Of a DNA stretch of 64,000 bases, positions 1 to 9,405 are shown piece by piece. Source of the stretch: DATMER01 sp034667225 (lineage in GTDB: Bacteria; Acidobacteriota; Thermoanaerobaculia; Multivoradales; UBA5704). The notes under the pieces were generated by a model. That model was not told the DNA's origin, did not search any database, and saw only the letters and a program-made list of their open reading frames with translations. A program made the translations under genes and the position numbers. The DNA is taken from NCBI GenBank assembly GCA_034667225.1, contig JAXDKG010000001.1, positions 1-64,000 of the forward strand, in the 5' to 3' direction. Position 1 is the stretch's first letter. The number at the start of each line of letters is the position of its first letter.

Positions 1-791
<791 letters not shown>

Positions 792-822
792 AACCGCAGT
801 CCCGTTTCGGCGGGATTTCGTG

Positions 823-861
823 CGGCCGGTTCCCGCGAGGGGGCCGGCCGTTCGTGTTTTT
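823..861 (+). terminator. Intrinsic terminator of groEL
   Basis: A 7-bp GC-only stem (CGGCCGG / CCGGCCG) encloses a second short stem (CCC-GCGA-GGG), and is followed by TTCGTGTTTTT. A weaker hairpin (TCCCG/CGGGA, 800-814) sits just before it. Placed 32 bp after the groEL stop, this is a standard Rho-independent terminator for the plus strand. Confidence 0.85.
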
Positions 862-993
862 GGGATAAAAAAAGAGGCCGCGCTCCGGAGAGGGCGGCCG
901 AGCGGCAATTCTCTCTGCTATAGAGCAAGGGTCCTGCCACGGGCTCAAGTATCTGAAAACAAAGGATCGAGGCCAAAAGATCCCCCTGAAAGA

Positions 994-1054
994 GGGTCAA
1001 CAGTTGACCCTTTTGGCGTGGTATTTGACCCACCTCCGGCTCAGGCATTGACCC
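994..1054. promoter_or_regulatory. TTGACCC repeat cluster, candidate operator upstream of the export operon
   Basis: The 342-bp gap between groEL and the export gene holds a perfect 17-bp palindrome at 994-1010 (arms GGGTCAAC / GTTGACCC around one A). Its right half-site TTGACCC recurs as direct copies at 1025-1031 and 1048-1054. The copies are spaced 21 and 23 bp apart, about two helical turns, so a regulator bound to them would sit on one face of the DNA. A TACCAT hexamer at 1121-1126, 7 bp before the ATG at 1134, could be the -10 box. No regulator can be assigned. Confidence 0.5.
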
Positions 1055-1133
1055 GGGAGGTCCGGAGCAGCTAACCCCTACCCCTGCAAGATTTGAGTGG
1101 ACGCGCACGCCGGAGTGCGTTACCATTTCCGTC

Positions 1134-1994
1134 ATGTTCAAAGCAGTTTGGCTGTACTTCGGGGCTTTGCTCCTAGGAGCGGCTCTGAGTACGGCCCAGG
1201 GTGTAGTACCCCCCGCCAGCGCTGCAAGCGCCTCTGGATACCGGCTCGGCCCGAAGGACCTCATCGAGATCCGCGTCCTGGAGCTGCCGGAGATGGCGAG
1301 CCTCGAGCGCCGCGTCTCGGAGAAGGGCACGATCAACCTGCCCTTCCTCGGCGAGGTGGCCGCGGCCGGCCTGACCGATGCCGAGCTGGCGGCGCGCATC
1401 AAGACGGAGCTGGAGCGGGAGATGATGCAGCGCGCCTCGGTCGCGGTGCAGGTGCGCGAGTTCCGCGCCCGCCCGATCGCGGTGATCGGCGCGGTGCAAC
1501 GGCCCGGCAACCTCGATTTCGCCGGCCGCTGGACCCTGCTGGAGGCGATCACCGCCGCCGGCGGCTTGAGCGACAGCCACGGCCGCACGGCCTACATCCT
1601 GCGCCACGCGGACAACGGCCTCTCCGATCAGATCGCGGTCGACCTGGACGACCTGTTCGTCCGCGCCGATCCGCGGATGAACATTCCAATCTTCCCGAAC
1701 GACCTGATCAACATCCCGGTCACGCTGGAAGTGACGATCTACTTCCTCGGCGAGGTTGCCCAGCCGGGGGCGTTGACCTTCAAGAGCACGGAGCGCATCA
1801 CGGTGCTCACCGCCGTGTCCCGCGCCGGCGGCCTGACCGACCGCGCCGCGCGCAAGATCCTGATCCGGCGCGAGGACGCGTCGGGCAAGTCGCAGGAGAT
1901 CGAGGTCGACTACAAGCGCCTCGTCGCTGGCAAGGATCCGGACATCCAGCTCCGGGCCGGCGACGTAGTGGTGGTAAAGGAGTCCTTCTTTTGA
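1134..1994 (+). CDS. Polysaccharide export protein (Wza/Poly_export with SLBB domains)
   Basis: A 286-aa exported protein expected to form or gate the outer-membrane exit of a capsule or exopolysaccharide. A hydrophobic signal segment spans about residues 5-22 with an Ala-X-Ala-like end; no lipobox cysteine is seen, unlike classical Wza. The Poly_export domain starts at YRLGPKDLIEIRV (~36) and runs to ~115. Two SLBB-type repeats follow, marked by AVIGAVQRPGNLDF and YFLGEVAQPGALTF. The ATG lies only 7 bp after a TACCAT -10-like hexamer and has no Shine-Dalgarno, so the mRNA may be leaderless. Its stop overlaps the TTG start of the next gene, which fits an operon with the co-polymerase/kinase. 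Confidence 0.9.
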   Translation: MFKAVWLYFGALLLGAALSTAQGVVPPASAASASGYRLGPKDLIEIRVLELPEMASLERRVSEKGTINLPFLGEVAAAGLTDAELAARIKTELEREMMQRASVAVQVREFRARPIAVIGAVQRPGNLDFAGRWTLLEAITAAGGLSDSHGRTAYILRHADNGLSDQIAVDLDDLFVRADPRMNIPIFPNDLINIPVTLEVTIYFLGEVAQPGALTFKSTERITVLTAVSRAGGLTDRAARKILIRREDASGKSQEIEVDYKRLVAGKDPDIQLRAGDVVVVKESFF

Positions 1995-4357
1995 ACGGCC
2001 CAAACCTCTTCGACCGCGACCGCGACCGCTCCGGTACCGAGCTGCAGCCCCGGGAGCAGCAGCAGAGCGCCTCGGAATTCAACCTCGGCGAGTGGCTGCA
2101 CGTCCTGCGGCGGCGCTGGATGCTGCTGGCTGCGGCCGCCGTGATCGGGCTCGGATCCGCGGCGGCCCACTACGCCATGACCCCCAACCAATACGTGGCC
2201 ACGGCCGTTCTGCAGATCGAGCGCCGCAGCCTGACGCCGCTGGTCGGCAGCCAGACTCCCTGGCTGGAGGACTGGTGGAACATGGAGTACTACCCGACCC
2301 AGTACAAGCTGCTGGAGTCGCGCGGCCTGGCCGAGCGGGTGGTGCAGAACCTGCGGCTGGCCGAGGACCCGTTCTTCAACCCGGGAGGCAAGCCCCTGCA
2401 CGTGAATGCCGAGGGCGCGGCACACACGGCCGAGGCCGACCTGGCCGACCTGACGGCCCTGGGCGGCCTCGCGAACCGGCTGCGCGGGGGCTTGGAGGTC
2501 GATCCGATCCGCCAGACGCAGATGGTGACGCTGACCTACCGCTCGACGAACCCCGAGTTCGCCGCCCGCGCGGTCAACGGCTTCGCGGAGGCCTTCATCG
2601 ACTGGGGCATCGAAAACCGTTCCACCACGGCCGGCAACGCCTCCACCTTCCTCACTTCCCAGATCGAGACCCTGAAGAAGGAGATCGGGGACAAGGAGGC
2701 GCAGCTCCAGAACGTCAGCCGCACGAGCAACATCGTCGAGCTCGAGTCCGGCTCCAACGTCACCATGCAGCGCCTGGAGGCGCTCAACAAGAGCTACAGC
2801 GACGCCCTGCGCAACCGCATCGAGAAGGAAGCCTTCTACCGCGAGCTTCTGAGCGGGCCCAAGGAGGCCATCGCCGAGTCGCAGTCCGACGGCCTGGTGA
2901 CCGACCTCAAGCGCAAGCAGCTCGAGATGGAGCGCGACTACGAGATCGGCCTCAAGACCTACAAGAAGGACTTCCCCAAGATGCTCGAGCTGGAGGCTGC
3001 CATCGGCAAGGGGCGGCAGCACCTGGCCGGCGTGGTCGAGGAGATGGTGGACAAGGCGCGCAAGACTTCCTATGCCGAGTTCCAGACCGCGCTGCGCGAG
3101 GAAAGAGGGTTGCTGGAGGAGATGCGGGGCCTCAAGTCGGAGGTCCTGGACGAGAGCTCGGCTTCCGCTGAATACCGCAACCTGACCCTGGAGGCGGACA
3201 CGCGGCGCAACCTGCTCGACCAGGTGCTCAAGGCGCAGTCCGAGACCGACGTCACGGCGCGGCTCCAGGGCACCCGGGAGTCGAACGTTCGCATCGTGGA
3301 CCGCGCGCTCGCCCCCGGCGGGCCGGCGGGCCCGAACCTCAAGCAGGACCTCTCCTCCGGCCTGCTGATCGGGCTGCTCGCCGGCCTCGGGCTGGTGTTG
3401 CTCCTGGAGTACATGGACCGCACGGTGAAGACCGCCGAACAGCTCGAGCGGCTGCTGGGGCTGCCCGCCCTGGCCGTCATCCCCGACATTACGGACACGG
3501 GCTCTTCTTATTACGGCGGCTACCGCTCCTACGGCTATGGCGGGGGAGCCGAGGCCGGGACCGGCGGGACCGGCGGGACCGGCGGCAAGGCTTCGCGCCG
3601 CTGGCTGGAGAAGAAGAAGTCCGACACGGCTGTCAGCCGCATCGAGCTGGTGCCCCACGAGGGGCCGCGGCTCGCGGTCTCCGAGGCCTATCGTTCGCTG
3701 CGCACCGCGCTGCTGCTGTCCTCCGCCCACGAGCTCAAGGTGGTGGCCGTGACCTCGGCGGTGGCGAGCGAGGGCAAGTCCGCGACCGCCACCAACCTCG
3801 GCGTGGTCATGGCCCAGCTCGGGCGCCGCGTCCTGATCGTCGACGCCGACCTGCGCAAGCCCCGGCTGCACGAGGTGCTGCAGGTCTCCAACCGGGCCGG
3901 GCTGGTGAGCTATCTGACCGGCAACGCAGACTTCGAGAGCATCATCTCGCGCACCTCGGTGCCGAACCTCTTCGTCATCCCCGCGGGCCCGAACCCGCCG
4001 AACCCGTCCGAGCTCCTCGCCTCCGACCGGATGCAGGAGCTGGTGCGGGTGGCGCGCTCGCGCTTCGACTTCGTGGTGATCGACACGCCGCCGATCCTGC
4101 CGGTCACCGACGCCGCCCTGGTGGGCGCGCTGGTGGACGGCGTGACGCTCTGCCTGCGGGCCGGCAAGGTGACCCGCGACGAGGCCCGCGCCTGCCGGGA
4201 CCGGCTGCAGTTCGCCGGGATCAAGGTGCTCGGCGTGGTGCTCAACCGCCACTCGGCCGCGCAGGGCGGGTACTCGGGCAAGCGCTACAAGATGTACGAG
4301 ACCTACGGCGTTTCCTCGGCCGGGGCGAATGAGCCGAAGGCCGGTTCTGCTGCCTGA
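1991..4357 (+). CDS. Polysaccharide co-polymerase / BY-type tyrosine autokinase (Wzc-like)
   Basis: A 788-aa inner-membrane protein that sets polysaccharide chain length and couples polymerisation to export through tyrosine phosphorylation. The start is TTG at 1991, preceded at 8 bp by AAAGGAG and overlapping the previous stop; the frame stays open further upstream but there lies within the export gene. Order: N-terminal cytoplasmic tail, first TM helix (~38-56), Wzz/GumC periplasmic coiled-coil region, second TM (~455-475), then a linker with Tyr-rich and Gly-Thr repeats. The kinase has Walker A ASEGKSA (~592-598; family consensus GEGKS, so Ser replaces the first Gly), Walker A' VLIVDADLRKP (~614) and Walker B FDFVVIDTPP (~692). 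A C-terminal Tyr cluster (761, 766, 769, 772) is the expected autophosphorylation site. Confidence 0.93.
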   Translation: MNGPNLFDRDRDRSGTELQPREQQQSASEFNLGEWLHVLRRRWMLLAAAAVIGLGSAAAHYAMTPNQYVATAVLQIERRSLTPLVGSQTPWLEDWWNMEYYPTQYKLLESRGLAERVVQNLRLAEDPFFNPGGKPLHVNAEGAAHTAEADLADLTALGGLANRLRGGLEVDPIRQTQMVTLTYRSTNPEFAARAVNGFAEAFIDWGIENRSTTAGNASTFLTSQIETLKKEIGDKEAQLQNVSRTSNIVELESGSNVTMQRLEALNKSYSDALRNRIEKEAFYRELLSGPKEAIAESQSDGLVTDLKRKQLEMERDYEIGLKTYKKDFPKMLELEAAIGKGRQHLAGVVEEMVDKARKTSYAEFQTALREERGLLEEMRGLKSEVLDESSASAEYRNLTLEADTRRNLLDQVLKAQSETDVTARLQGTRESNVRIVDRALAPGGPAGPNLKQDLSSGLLIGLLAGLGLVLLLEYMDRTVKTAEQLERLLGLPALAVIPDITDTGSSYYGGYRSYGYGGGAEAGTGGTGGTGGKASRRWLEKKKSDTAVSRIELVPHEGPRLAVSEAYRSLRTALLLSSAHELKVVAVTSAVASEGKSATATNLGVVMAQLGRRVLIVDADLRKPRLHEVLQVSNRAGLVSYLTGNADFESIISRTSVPNLFVIPAGPNPPNPSELLASDRMQELVRVARSRFDFVVIDTPPILPVTDAALVGALVDGVTLCLRAGKVTRDEARACRDRLQFAGIKVLGVVLNRHSAAQGGYSGKRYKMYETYGVSSAGANEPKAGSAA

Positions 4358-5109
4358 TGATCGATCTGCACTGCCACCTCCTCCCGGGCATCGACGACGG
4401 TCCGAAAACCCTGGAGGAGGCGACCGCGATGTGCCGCCAGGCCCTTGCCGACGGGTGCCGGGCCATGATCGCCACGCCGCACCAGCGGCGCGGGCGCTGG
4501 TGGAACAGCGACCGCGAGCAGATCGCTTGTCTCGTGCGGGACGTTCAGGCCACGGTGGGGCCAACGATGAAGATCCTGGTGGGCGGGGAGGTGCACGTGG
4601 ACTCCGAGCTGCTCGCCGAGGTGGAGAAGCTGCCGGAGGGCGGCATCTTCACCCTGGCGGGGTCGCGATACCTGCTGATCGAGCTCGACGATCGGGGACG
4701 TGCCGGCGAGGCGATCAGCCTGGTGCACGAGCTGACGCTGGCGGGCTGGATCCCCGTGGTGGCCCACCCGGAGTTCATCCCGTGGCTGGCCGGGGACCTG
4801 GAGCTGACGGCGCGCCTGGTGGCGCTCGGCGCGTGCATGCAGCTGACCGCCATGAGCGTGACCGGCGACTTCGGCAAGGGACCGCAGGCCGACACGCACG
4901 CCCTGCTCGAAGCGGGGCTCGCGCACTTCGTGGCCAGCGATTGCCACGGCACGCAGCGCCGTCCGCCCGGGCTGCGGCGCGCGTATCAGATGATCGCCGG
5001 CCGCTGGGGCGCCGACCTGGCGAAGCGGCTGGTGTCCGACAACCCGCGAGCGGTGGTACAGAACCGGCCGCTCGCCGAAGCAGAGCGCCCCGAGGCGTCC
5101 GAAGCATGA
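4357..5109 (+). CDS. PHP-family tyrosine-protein phosphatase (CpsB/YwqE type)
   Basis: A 250-aa cytoplasmic metal-dependent phosphatase expected to dephosphorylate the Tyr cluster of the kinase encoded just upstream. Metal-ligand motifs of the PHP fold are all present: DLHCHLLPGIDDG at the N terminus (Asp3, His5, His7), ATPH (~39-42), the GGEVH strand, AHPE (~145) and SDCHG (~195). Length matches the CpsB family (~250 aa). The start codon overlaps the kinase stop by one base (TGATG), and its own stop overlaps the next ATG (ATGA), so the three genes are translationally coupled. Kinase and phosphatase side by side is the usual arrangement in capsule operons. Confidence 0.92.
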   Translation: MIDLHCHLLPGIDDGPKTLEEATAMCRQALADGCRAMIATPHQRRGRWWNSDREQIACLVRDVQATVGPTMKILVGGEVHVDSELLAEVEKLPEGGIFTLAGSRYLLIELDDRGRAGEAISLVHELTLAGWIPVVAHPEFIPWLAGDLELTARLVALGACMQLTAMSVTGDFGKGPQADTHALLEAGLAHFVASDCHGTQRRPPGLRRAYQMIAGRWGADLAKRLVSDNPRAVVQNRPLAEAERPEASEA

Positions 5110-6041
5110 AGAGCACCACTGTCATCCTCCTTACCCTGACTCTCCTGGCCCTCCCTGTTTCCGCAGCCTTTGCGGCGGTAGACCCGTTCTACCAGAGCCT
5201 GCTCCGCGAGGGCACCCTGGCCTTCGACCGCGGCGACTACGCCGCCTCGTCGCGCACCCTGCGGATCGCCTGCTTCGGCATGCTCGACGAGCCCAAGGCC
5301 CTGGCCGGATGCCTCTCGCGCCTCGCCCTGGCGCAGGACCGGACGGACGACGGCGAGGGCTTCCAGGACACCTTCCGCCGCCTCGCCGAGGTGGAAGAGC
5401 GCTTCCAGGCCTACACCGGCGCGGAGCTGCCGGCCGAGACCCGCGCCGCGCTGGAGCAGCGGCTGGTGGTGCGCATCCCGGTCGCCACCCTGCGCTCGAT
5501 CCCGGTCTTCCGGCCCCTGGCAGATCGCAAGGAAGCTTTGTCCGCCAAGCCGGCCGATCCCAAGCCGCGGCGCGGCCAGGCGGAGACGCCGCCGGCATCC
5601 GCTCCTCCGAAGGTGGCGGCGGCGCCCGCGCCTGCCGATCCCGCGGTCGAGCCAGCCGCCGAGCCGCGGGCCATCGCGGCCACCGAGCGCGACAAAATGG
5701 CACAGGCGCGCAAGCTGCTGGGCCAGGCCAGCAAGGTCAAGGAGCTGAAACAGGCCTACGACCTCGCCCGCGAAGTCGCGGACGCGCACGCCGAATCCGT
5801 GGAGGCGCAGCACCTGGCGGCCGAGTCCGCCTACCGCCTCTCCCGCTGGGCCGACGCCGCCCGCTACTTCCGCCGCGGCGGCGAGCCCGGCGAGAACCAG
5901 CCGGAGCTGCAGTTCTACATGGCCGTGTCGCTGTTCGAGTCCGGCGACGCCGCGGGCGCGGCCGCCATTCTCAGGCGTTCGCTGCCCAATTTGCAGCGCA
6001 GCCCCTACGTGGATGAATACGCGCGCAAGATTCTCGGGTAG
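5106..6041 (+). CDS. Secreted TPR-containing protein of the export operon
   Basis: A 311-aa protein with a clear signal peptide (hydrophobic core ~6-22, ending SAAFAA). An N-terminal TPR-like helical segment (~27-90, YQSLLREGTLAFDRGDYAASSRTL) is followed by a Pro/Ala-rich linker (~155-205) and further TPR-like helices (~215-300). It is probably periplasmic. The ATG at 5106 overlaps the phosphatase stop by 4 nt; the frame is open upstream, but only the 5106 start gives a signal peptide. TPR proteins at the end of capsule export operons commonly scaffold the secretion complex, but no specific role can be assigned. The product is clear as a secreted repeat protein and uncertain in function. Confidence 0.8.
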   Translation: MKSTTVILLTLTLLALPVSAAFAAVDPFYQSLLREGTLAFDRGDYAASSRTLRIACFGMLDEPKALAGCLSRLALAQDRTDDGEGFQDTFRRLAEVEERFQAYTGAELPAETRAALEQRLVVRIPVATLRSIPVFRPLADRKEALSAKPADPKPRRGQAETPPASAPPKVAAAPAPADPAVEPAAEPRAIAATERDKMAQARKLLGQASKVKELKQAYDLAREVADAHAESVEAQHLAAESAYRLSRWADAARYFRRGGEPGENQPELQFYMAVSLFESGDAAGAAAILRRSLPNLQRSPYVDEYARKILG

Positions 6042-6073
6042 ACTATGCTGGTAGAATTAGAAGGAGTCCGCAC

Positions 6074-6694
6074 ATGAAAGCACGTCTACTCGCCGGCATG
6101 CTGCTGGTCTGCTCCACGGTGCAGGCCCAGTCGATCTCCCTGGTCGACGTCAAGTGCATCCCCCGCAAGAGCAACGGGGTGGTGAAGGCGGCGATCATCC
6201 CCGATCCGGCCGTGGGCCAGTCGCCGCGGGTCTACTTCCGCTGGAAGGGGCAGCCGGCCTTCTACTGGTCCCCCATGGAAGTCGAGCCCAAGGGCCAGTA
6301 CTGGTCCGTGCTCCCCCGGGTCGAGAACCGCAACCACGAGGTCGAGTACTACGTGGCCGTGGTCGACGCCACCGGCAAGATGCTGTCGCAGTCCGAGCCG
6401 CGCAGCGAGAAGGTCGACGACAACAACTGCCGGGCCGAGCTGAGCCAGAAGGAACAGGGGGTCGCGGAGAATCTGATCGTGGGGGAGACCACGCCCAACC
6501 AGTACCGCAAGAAGGTGATCGGTTTCGAATGCCCGGGCTTGAAGATCCGGATCGACCACCAGGGAATCCGCCGGTCGGACGAAGAATGCGGCCCCTGCGG
6601 GCTCGCCTGGCTCCCGCCCACGGCCCTCGCCACCGCTGGAATCATCGGCGTCGTCGTCACCGATGACCCCGAGCCGTCCCCTTCCAGGCCCTAG
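6074..6694 (+). CDS. Secreted hypothetical protein with C-terminal hydrophobic segment
   Basis: A 206-aa protein with an N-terminal signal peptide (MKARLLAGMLLVCSTVQAQS) and an AAGGAG ribosome site 8 bp before the ATG. The middle resembles a small beta-sandwich domain (VYFRWKGQPAFYWSPM ... EVEYYVAVVDATG), a pattern often seen in surface or carbohydrate-associated proteins. Several cysteines are present (~28, 119, 157, 177, 180). A hydrophobic stretch near the C terminus (~183-200) is followed by a short acidic/proline tail. It sits 32 bp after the TPR gene and before a terminator, so it is likely the last gene of the export operon. No family is recognised. Confidence 0.7.
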   Translation: MKARLLAGMLLVCSTVQAQSISLVDVKCIPRKSNGVVKAAIIPDPAVGQSPRVYFRWKGQPAFYWSPMEVEPKGQYWSVLPRVENRNHEVEYYVAVVDATGKMLSQSEPRSEKVDDNNCRAELSQKEQGVAENLIVGETTPNQYRKKVIGFECPGLKIRIDHQGIRRSDEECGPCGLAWLPPTALATAGIIGVVVTDDPEPSPSRP

Positions 6695-6711
6695 CAAGCA
6701 CCATAGATACT

Positions 6712-6744
6712 GGCCCCGGTCTTGAATAGGACTCCGGGGCCTTT
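6712..6744 (+). terminator. Intrinsic terminator closing the export operon
   Basis: A perfect 8-bp stem GGCCCCGG / CCGGGGCC with a 14-nt loop and a short TTT tail, 17 bp after the stop of the preceding gene. The T-tract is short, so termination may be partial. Confidence 0.65.
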
Positions 6745-6815
6745 CCGGCCGCCCGTGGATTGCTTCTGCGATCCGGGCAGGTCTTCGCCCATTCACGACA
6801 ATCAAGGGACTCAAA

Positions 6816-8603
6816 ATGACACGTATCTCTACCTTTCCAACGCCTCCGTCCGACCGGGACCGCCCGGAGGGCCAGGGCCATCTGATCGCTCCCCATGGCG
6901 GGGACCTGGTGAACCTGCTGGCCGAGCCCGAGCGCGCCGCCGAGCTCAAGTCCGCCTCCCGTGACTGGCTCTCCTGGGATCTCACCCCGCGCCAGTTCTG
7001 CGACCTCGAGCTGCTCTTGAACGGCGGCTTCTCGCCGCTGACCGGCTTCATGGGCAAGGCCGACCACGACTCGGTCTGCGCGAACATGCGGCTCGCCGAC
7101 GGCACCCTCTGGCCGATCCCGATCCTGCTCGACATCCCCCGCGAGCTCGCCGACAGGCTGCATGCCGGCACGAGCGTGCTGGCCCTGCGCGACCCCGAGG
7201 GCGTCATGCTGGCGGCCTTCCACGTCGAAGAGCTGTGGGACCTCGACCGTGACGCGAGCGCCTCCGCGACCTTCGGCACCCTCGACCCCAAGCACCCGGG
7301 CGTGGCCCAGCTCCAGCGCTCGAACCCGGTGGCGGTAGGCGGCCGGCTGGAAGGCATCCAGCTCCCGACCCACTACGACTTCCGCGCCCTGCGCCACACG
7401 CCGGCCGAGCTGCGCGCCGAGTTCTCCCGCCAGGGCTGGCGCCACATCGTGGCGTTCCAGACCCGCAACCCCATGCACCGGGCGCACTGCGAGCTCGCCC
7501 TGCGCGCGGCCAAGGAGTCGCAGGCCAACCTGCTGATCCATCCGACCGTCGGCATGACCAAGCCCGGCGACCTCGACCACTACACCCGGGTGCGCTGCTA
7601 CCAGGCGGTGGCGAACCGCTTCCCGCAGCACACGGCCAGGCTCGCGCTGCTGCCGCTCGCCATGCGCATGGCCGGTCCGCGCGAGGCGCTGTTCCACGCC
7701 ATCATCCGCAAGAACTACGGCTGCACCCACTTCATCGTCGGCCGCGACCACGCCGGTCCGGGCAACGACTCGCAGGGCAAGCCGTTCTACGGCCCGTACG
7801 ACGCGCAGGAGATGCTGCGCGAGCACGAGGAAGAGCTGGGCGTGAAGATGGTGCCGTTCAAGATGGTCACCTACGTCGAGGACCTGGACACCTACCTGCC
7901 GCAGGACGAGGTGCCGGAAGGCGCGCGCACGCTCGACATCTCGGGCACGGAGCTGCGCCGGCGCCTGCAGGAGGGCCGCGAGATCCCGGCCTGGTTCACC
8001 TTCCCTGAGGTCGCCGAGGAGCTGCGCCGCACGCATCCGCCGCGGCACAAGCAGGGCTTCACGGTCTTCCTGACCGGCCTCTCGGGCTCGGGCAAGTCGA
8101 CGATCGCCAACGCCCTGCTGGTCAAGTTCATGGAGACGGGCGGCCGGCCGGTGACCGTGCTCGACGGCGACATCGTGCGCAAGAACCTGTCCTCGGAGCT
8201 CAACTTCTCCAAGGAGCACCGGGACATCAACATCCGGCGCATCGGCTTCGTGGCGGCGGAGATCACCAAGAACGGCGGCATCGCGATCTGCGCGCCGATC
8301 GCCCCCTACGACGCCGTGCGCAAGGAAGTGCGGGGCATGGTGGAGCCCGGCGGCGGCTTCGTGCTCGTGCACGTGGCCACGTCGATCGAAGTCTGCGAGG
8401 AGCGCGACCGCAAGGGCCTCTACGCCAAAGCCCGCGCCGGCATCCTCAAGGAGTTCACCGGCATCTCCGACCCCTATGAAGTGCCGGAGGACGCCGACGT
8501 GGTGATCGACACGGCGAAGCTCTCCCCCGAGGAGGCGGCGCAGGAGATCCTGCTTTTCCTGGAGAAGGAAGGCTACGTCGGCGACAGCCTGGTGATGCAG
8601 TGA
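6816..8603 (+). CDS. sat: Bifunctional sulfate adenylyltransferase / adenylylsulfate kinase
   Basis: A 595-aa enzyme making PAPS from sulfate: ATP sulfurylase forms APS and the fused kinase phosphorylates it. The ATP sulfurylase part (~1-395) carries QTRNPMHRAH (~215-224, the nucleotide-binding QxRNP...HxxH motif) and GRDHAGPG. The APS kinase part (~405-595) carries the P-loop GLSGSGKST (~421), LDGDIVR and the INIRRIGFVA segment. Because the P-loop is intact, the kinase is predicted active. Its stop overlaps the GTG start of the PAP phosphatase gene. Such fusions supply PAPS for sulfotransferases as well as for sulfur assimilation; no PAPS reductase is seen here, and a sulfotransferase lies at 38336, which suggests glycan sulfation. 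Confidence 0.95.
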   Translation: MTRISTFPTPPSDRDRPEGQGHLIAPHGGDLVNLLAEPERAAELKSASRDWLSWDLTPRQFCDLELLLNGGFSPLTGFMGKADHDSVCANMRLADGTLWPIPILLDIPRELADRLHAGTSVLALRDPEGVMLAAFHVEELWDLDRDASASATFGTLDPKHPGVAQLQRSNPVAVGGRLEGIQLPTHYDFRALRHTPAELRAEFSRQGWRHIVAFQTRNPMHRAHCELALRAAKESQANLLIHPTVGMTKPGDLDHYTRVRCYQAVANRFPQHTARLALLPLAMRMAGPREALFHAIIRKNYGCTHFIVGRDHAGPGNDSQGKPFYGPYDAQEMLREHEEELGVKMVPFKMVTYVEDLDTYLPQDEVPEGARTLDISGTELRRRLQEGREIPAWFTFPEVAEELRRTHPPRHKQGFTVFLTGLSGSGKSTIANALLVKFMETGGRPVTVLDGDIVRKNLSSELNFSKEHRDINIRRIGFVAAEITKNGGIAICAPIAPYDAVRKEVRGMVEPGGGFVLVHVATSIEVCEERDRKGLYAKARAGILKEFTGISDPYEVPEDADVVIDTAKLSPEEAAQEILLFLEKEGYVGDSLVMQ

Positions 8604-9391
8604 CCGAAGAGCTCCAGCGGATCGGAGAGGCGCTGCAGGAGGCCCTGGCCGTCCTGCGGCGCTTCACCCCCGGCGACGTGGCTGCCCGGCGCAAGTCCGG
8701 GGACGATCCCACCGACCCGGTGACCGAGGCGGACATGCAGGTGGATGCGCTCCTCCGCCGCCTGCTGCCGCGGGACGGGGAAGGCTGGCTCTCCGAGGAG
8801 ACCACGGACGACCTGTCGCGCCTGGACCGGCGGCGGGTCTGGGTGGTCGATCCCCTCGACGGCACGCGCGAGTTCGTGGAAGGTATCCCCGAGTGGTCGG
8901 TCTCGGTCGGCCTCGTGGTGGACGGCGAGCCAGTCGCCGGGGGCATCTGCAACCCCGCGACCGGCGAGCTGATCCTGGGAGCGAAGGGGATGGGCGTAAC
9001 CCTGAACGGCCAGCCGGCGCAGGTGAGCGGCCGGGAGCGTCTGGAAGGGGCCACGGTCGTGGCGAGCCGCAGCGAGGTAAAGCGGGGGGAGTGGGCCGGC
9101 TATCGCGGCGGCGCCTTCGAGATGCGTCCCACCGGCTCCGTGGCCTACAAGCTCGGGCTGGTGGCCGCGGGTCTCGTGGACGCCACCTGGACCCTCACCC
9201 CCAAGCACGAGTGGGACGTGGCGGCCGGAGTGGCGCTGGTCCTGGCGGCCGGGGGAGTGGTATTCCCCGCAGAGCCCTTCAACCGGCCGAAGCCGAAGCT
9301 CACCCGCCTGATCGCGGCCCCGCCGCAGCTCCTGCCGCAGATCCAGGAAGAGATCGCCTGGCGCGAACGGGCGCTCGCAGCAGCCCGCTGA
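8600..9391 (+). CDS. cysQ: 3'(2'),5'-bisphosphate nucleotidase CysQ (inositol monophosphatase family)
   Basis: A 263-aa Mg-dependent, Li-sensitive-type phosphatase that hydrolyses PAP, the by-product of PAPS-using sulfotransferases, to AMP. Family motifs are complete: DPVTEADMQVD (~40-50), LSEE (~70), WVVDPLDGTREF (~82-93, metal-binding DPxDGT) and HEWDVAAGVAL (~199-209). It starts with GTG overlapping the upstream TGA. The pairing with a PAPS synthase makes a two-step cofactor cassette and supports the CysQ assignment over a plain inositol phosphatase. A 21-bp repeat array starts 14 bp after the stop. Confidence 0.92.
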   Translation: MTEELQRIGEALQEALAVLRRFTPGDVAARRKSGDDPTDPVTEADMQVDALLRRLLPRDGEGWLSEETTDDLSRLDRRRVWVVDPLDGTREFVEGIPEWSVSVGLVVDGEPVAGGICNPATGELILGAKGMGVTLNGQPAQVSGRERLEGATVVASRSEVKRGEWAGYRGGAFEMRPTGSVAYKLGLVAAGLVDATWTLTPKHEWDVAAGVALVLAAGGVVFPAEPFNRPKPKLTRLIAAPPQLLPQIQEEIAWRERALAAAR

Positions 9392-9405
9392 GTGTTCAGG
9401 AACCT

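Noticed and set aside
876..899. Second groEL terminator (GGCCGC/GCGGCC hairpin)
   Set aside because: The A-tract precedes the stem and no T-tract follows it on the plus strand. It would work only on the minus strand, where no gene is seen.
1013..1030. Sigma54 promoter
   Set aside because: GG and GC elements are not at the required spacing; the TTGACCC repeats explain the sequence better.
1097..1990. N-terminal extension of the Wzc-like protein
   Set aside because: The frame is open, but its sequence is Arg/Pro-rich antisense-like and overlaps the export gene. The TTG at 1991 has a good ribosome site and begins the real protein.
1910..4564. Long minus-strand frame opposite the tyrosine kinase
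   Set aside because: It is a GC-driven antisense shadow; the plus strand encodes a complete Wzc-like protein with all motifs.
4329..5105. Extension of the TPR protein upstream of 5106
   Set aside because: The upstream frame overlaps the phosphatase gene and lacks a sensible protein; only the start at 5106 gives a signal peptide.
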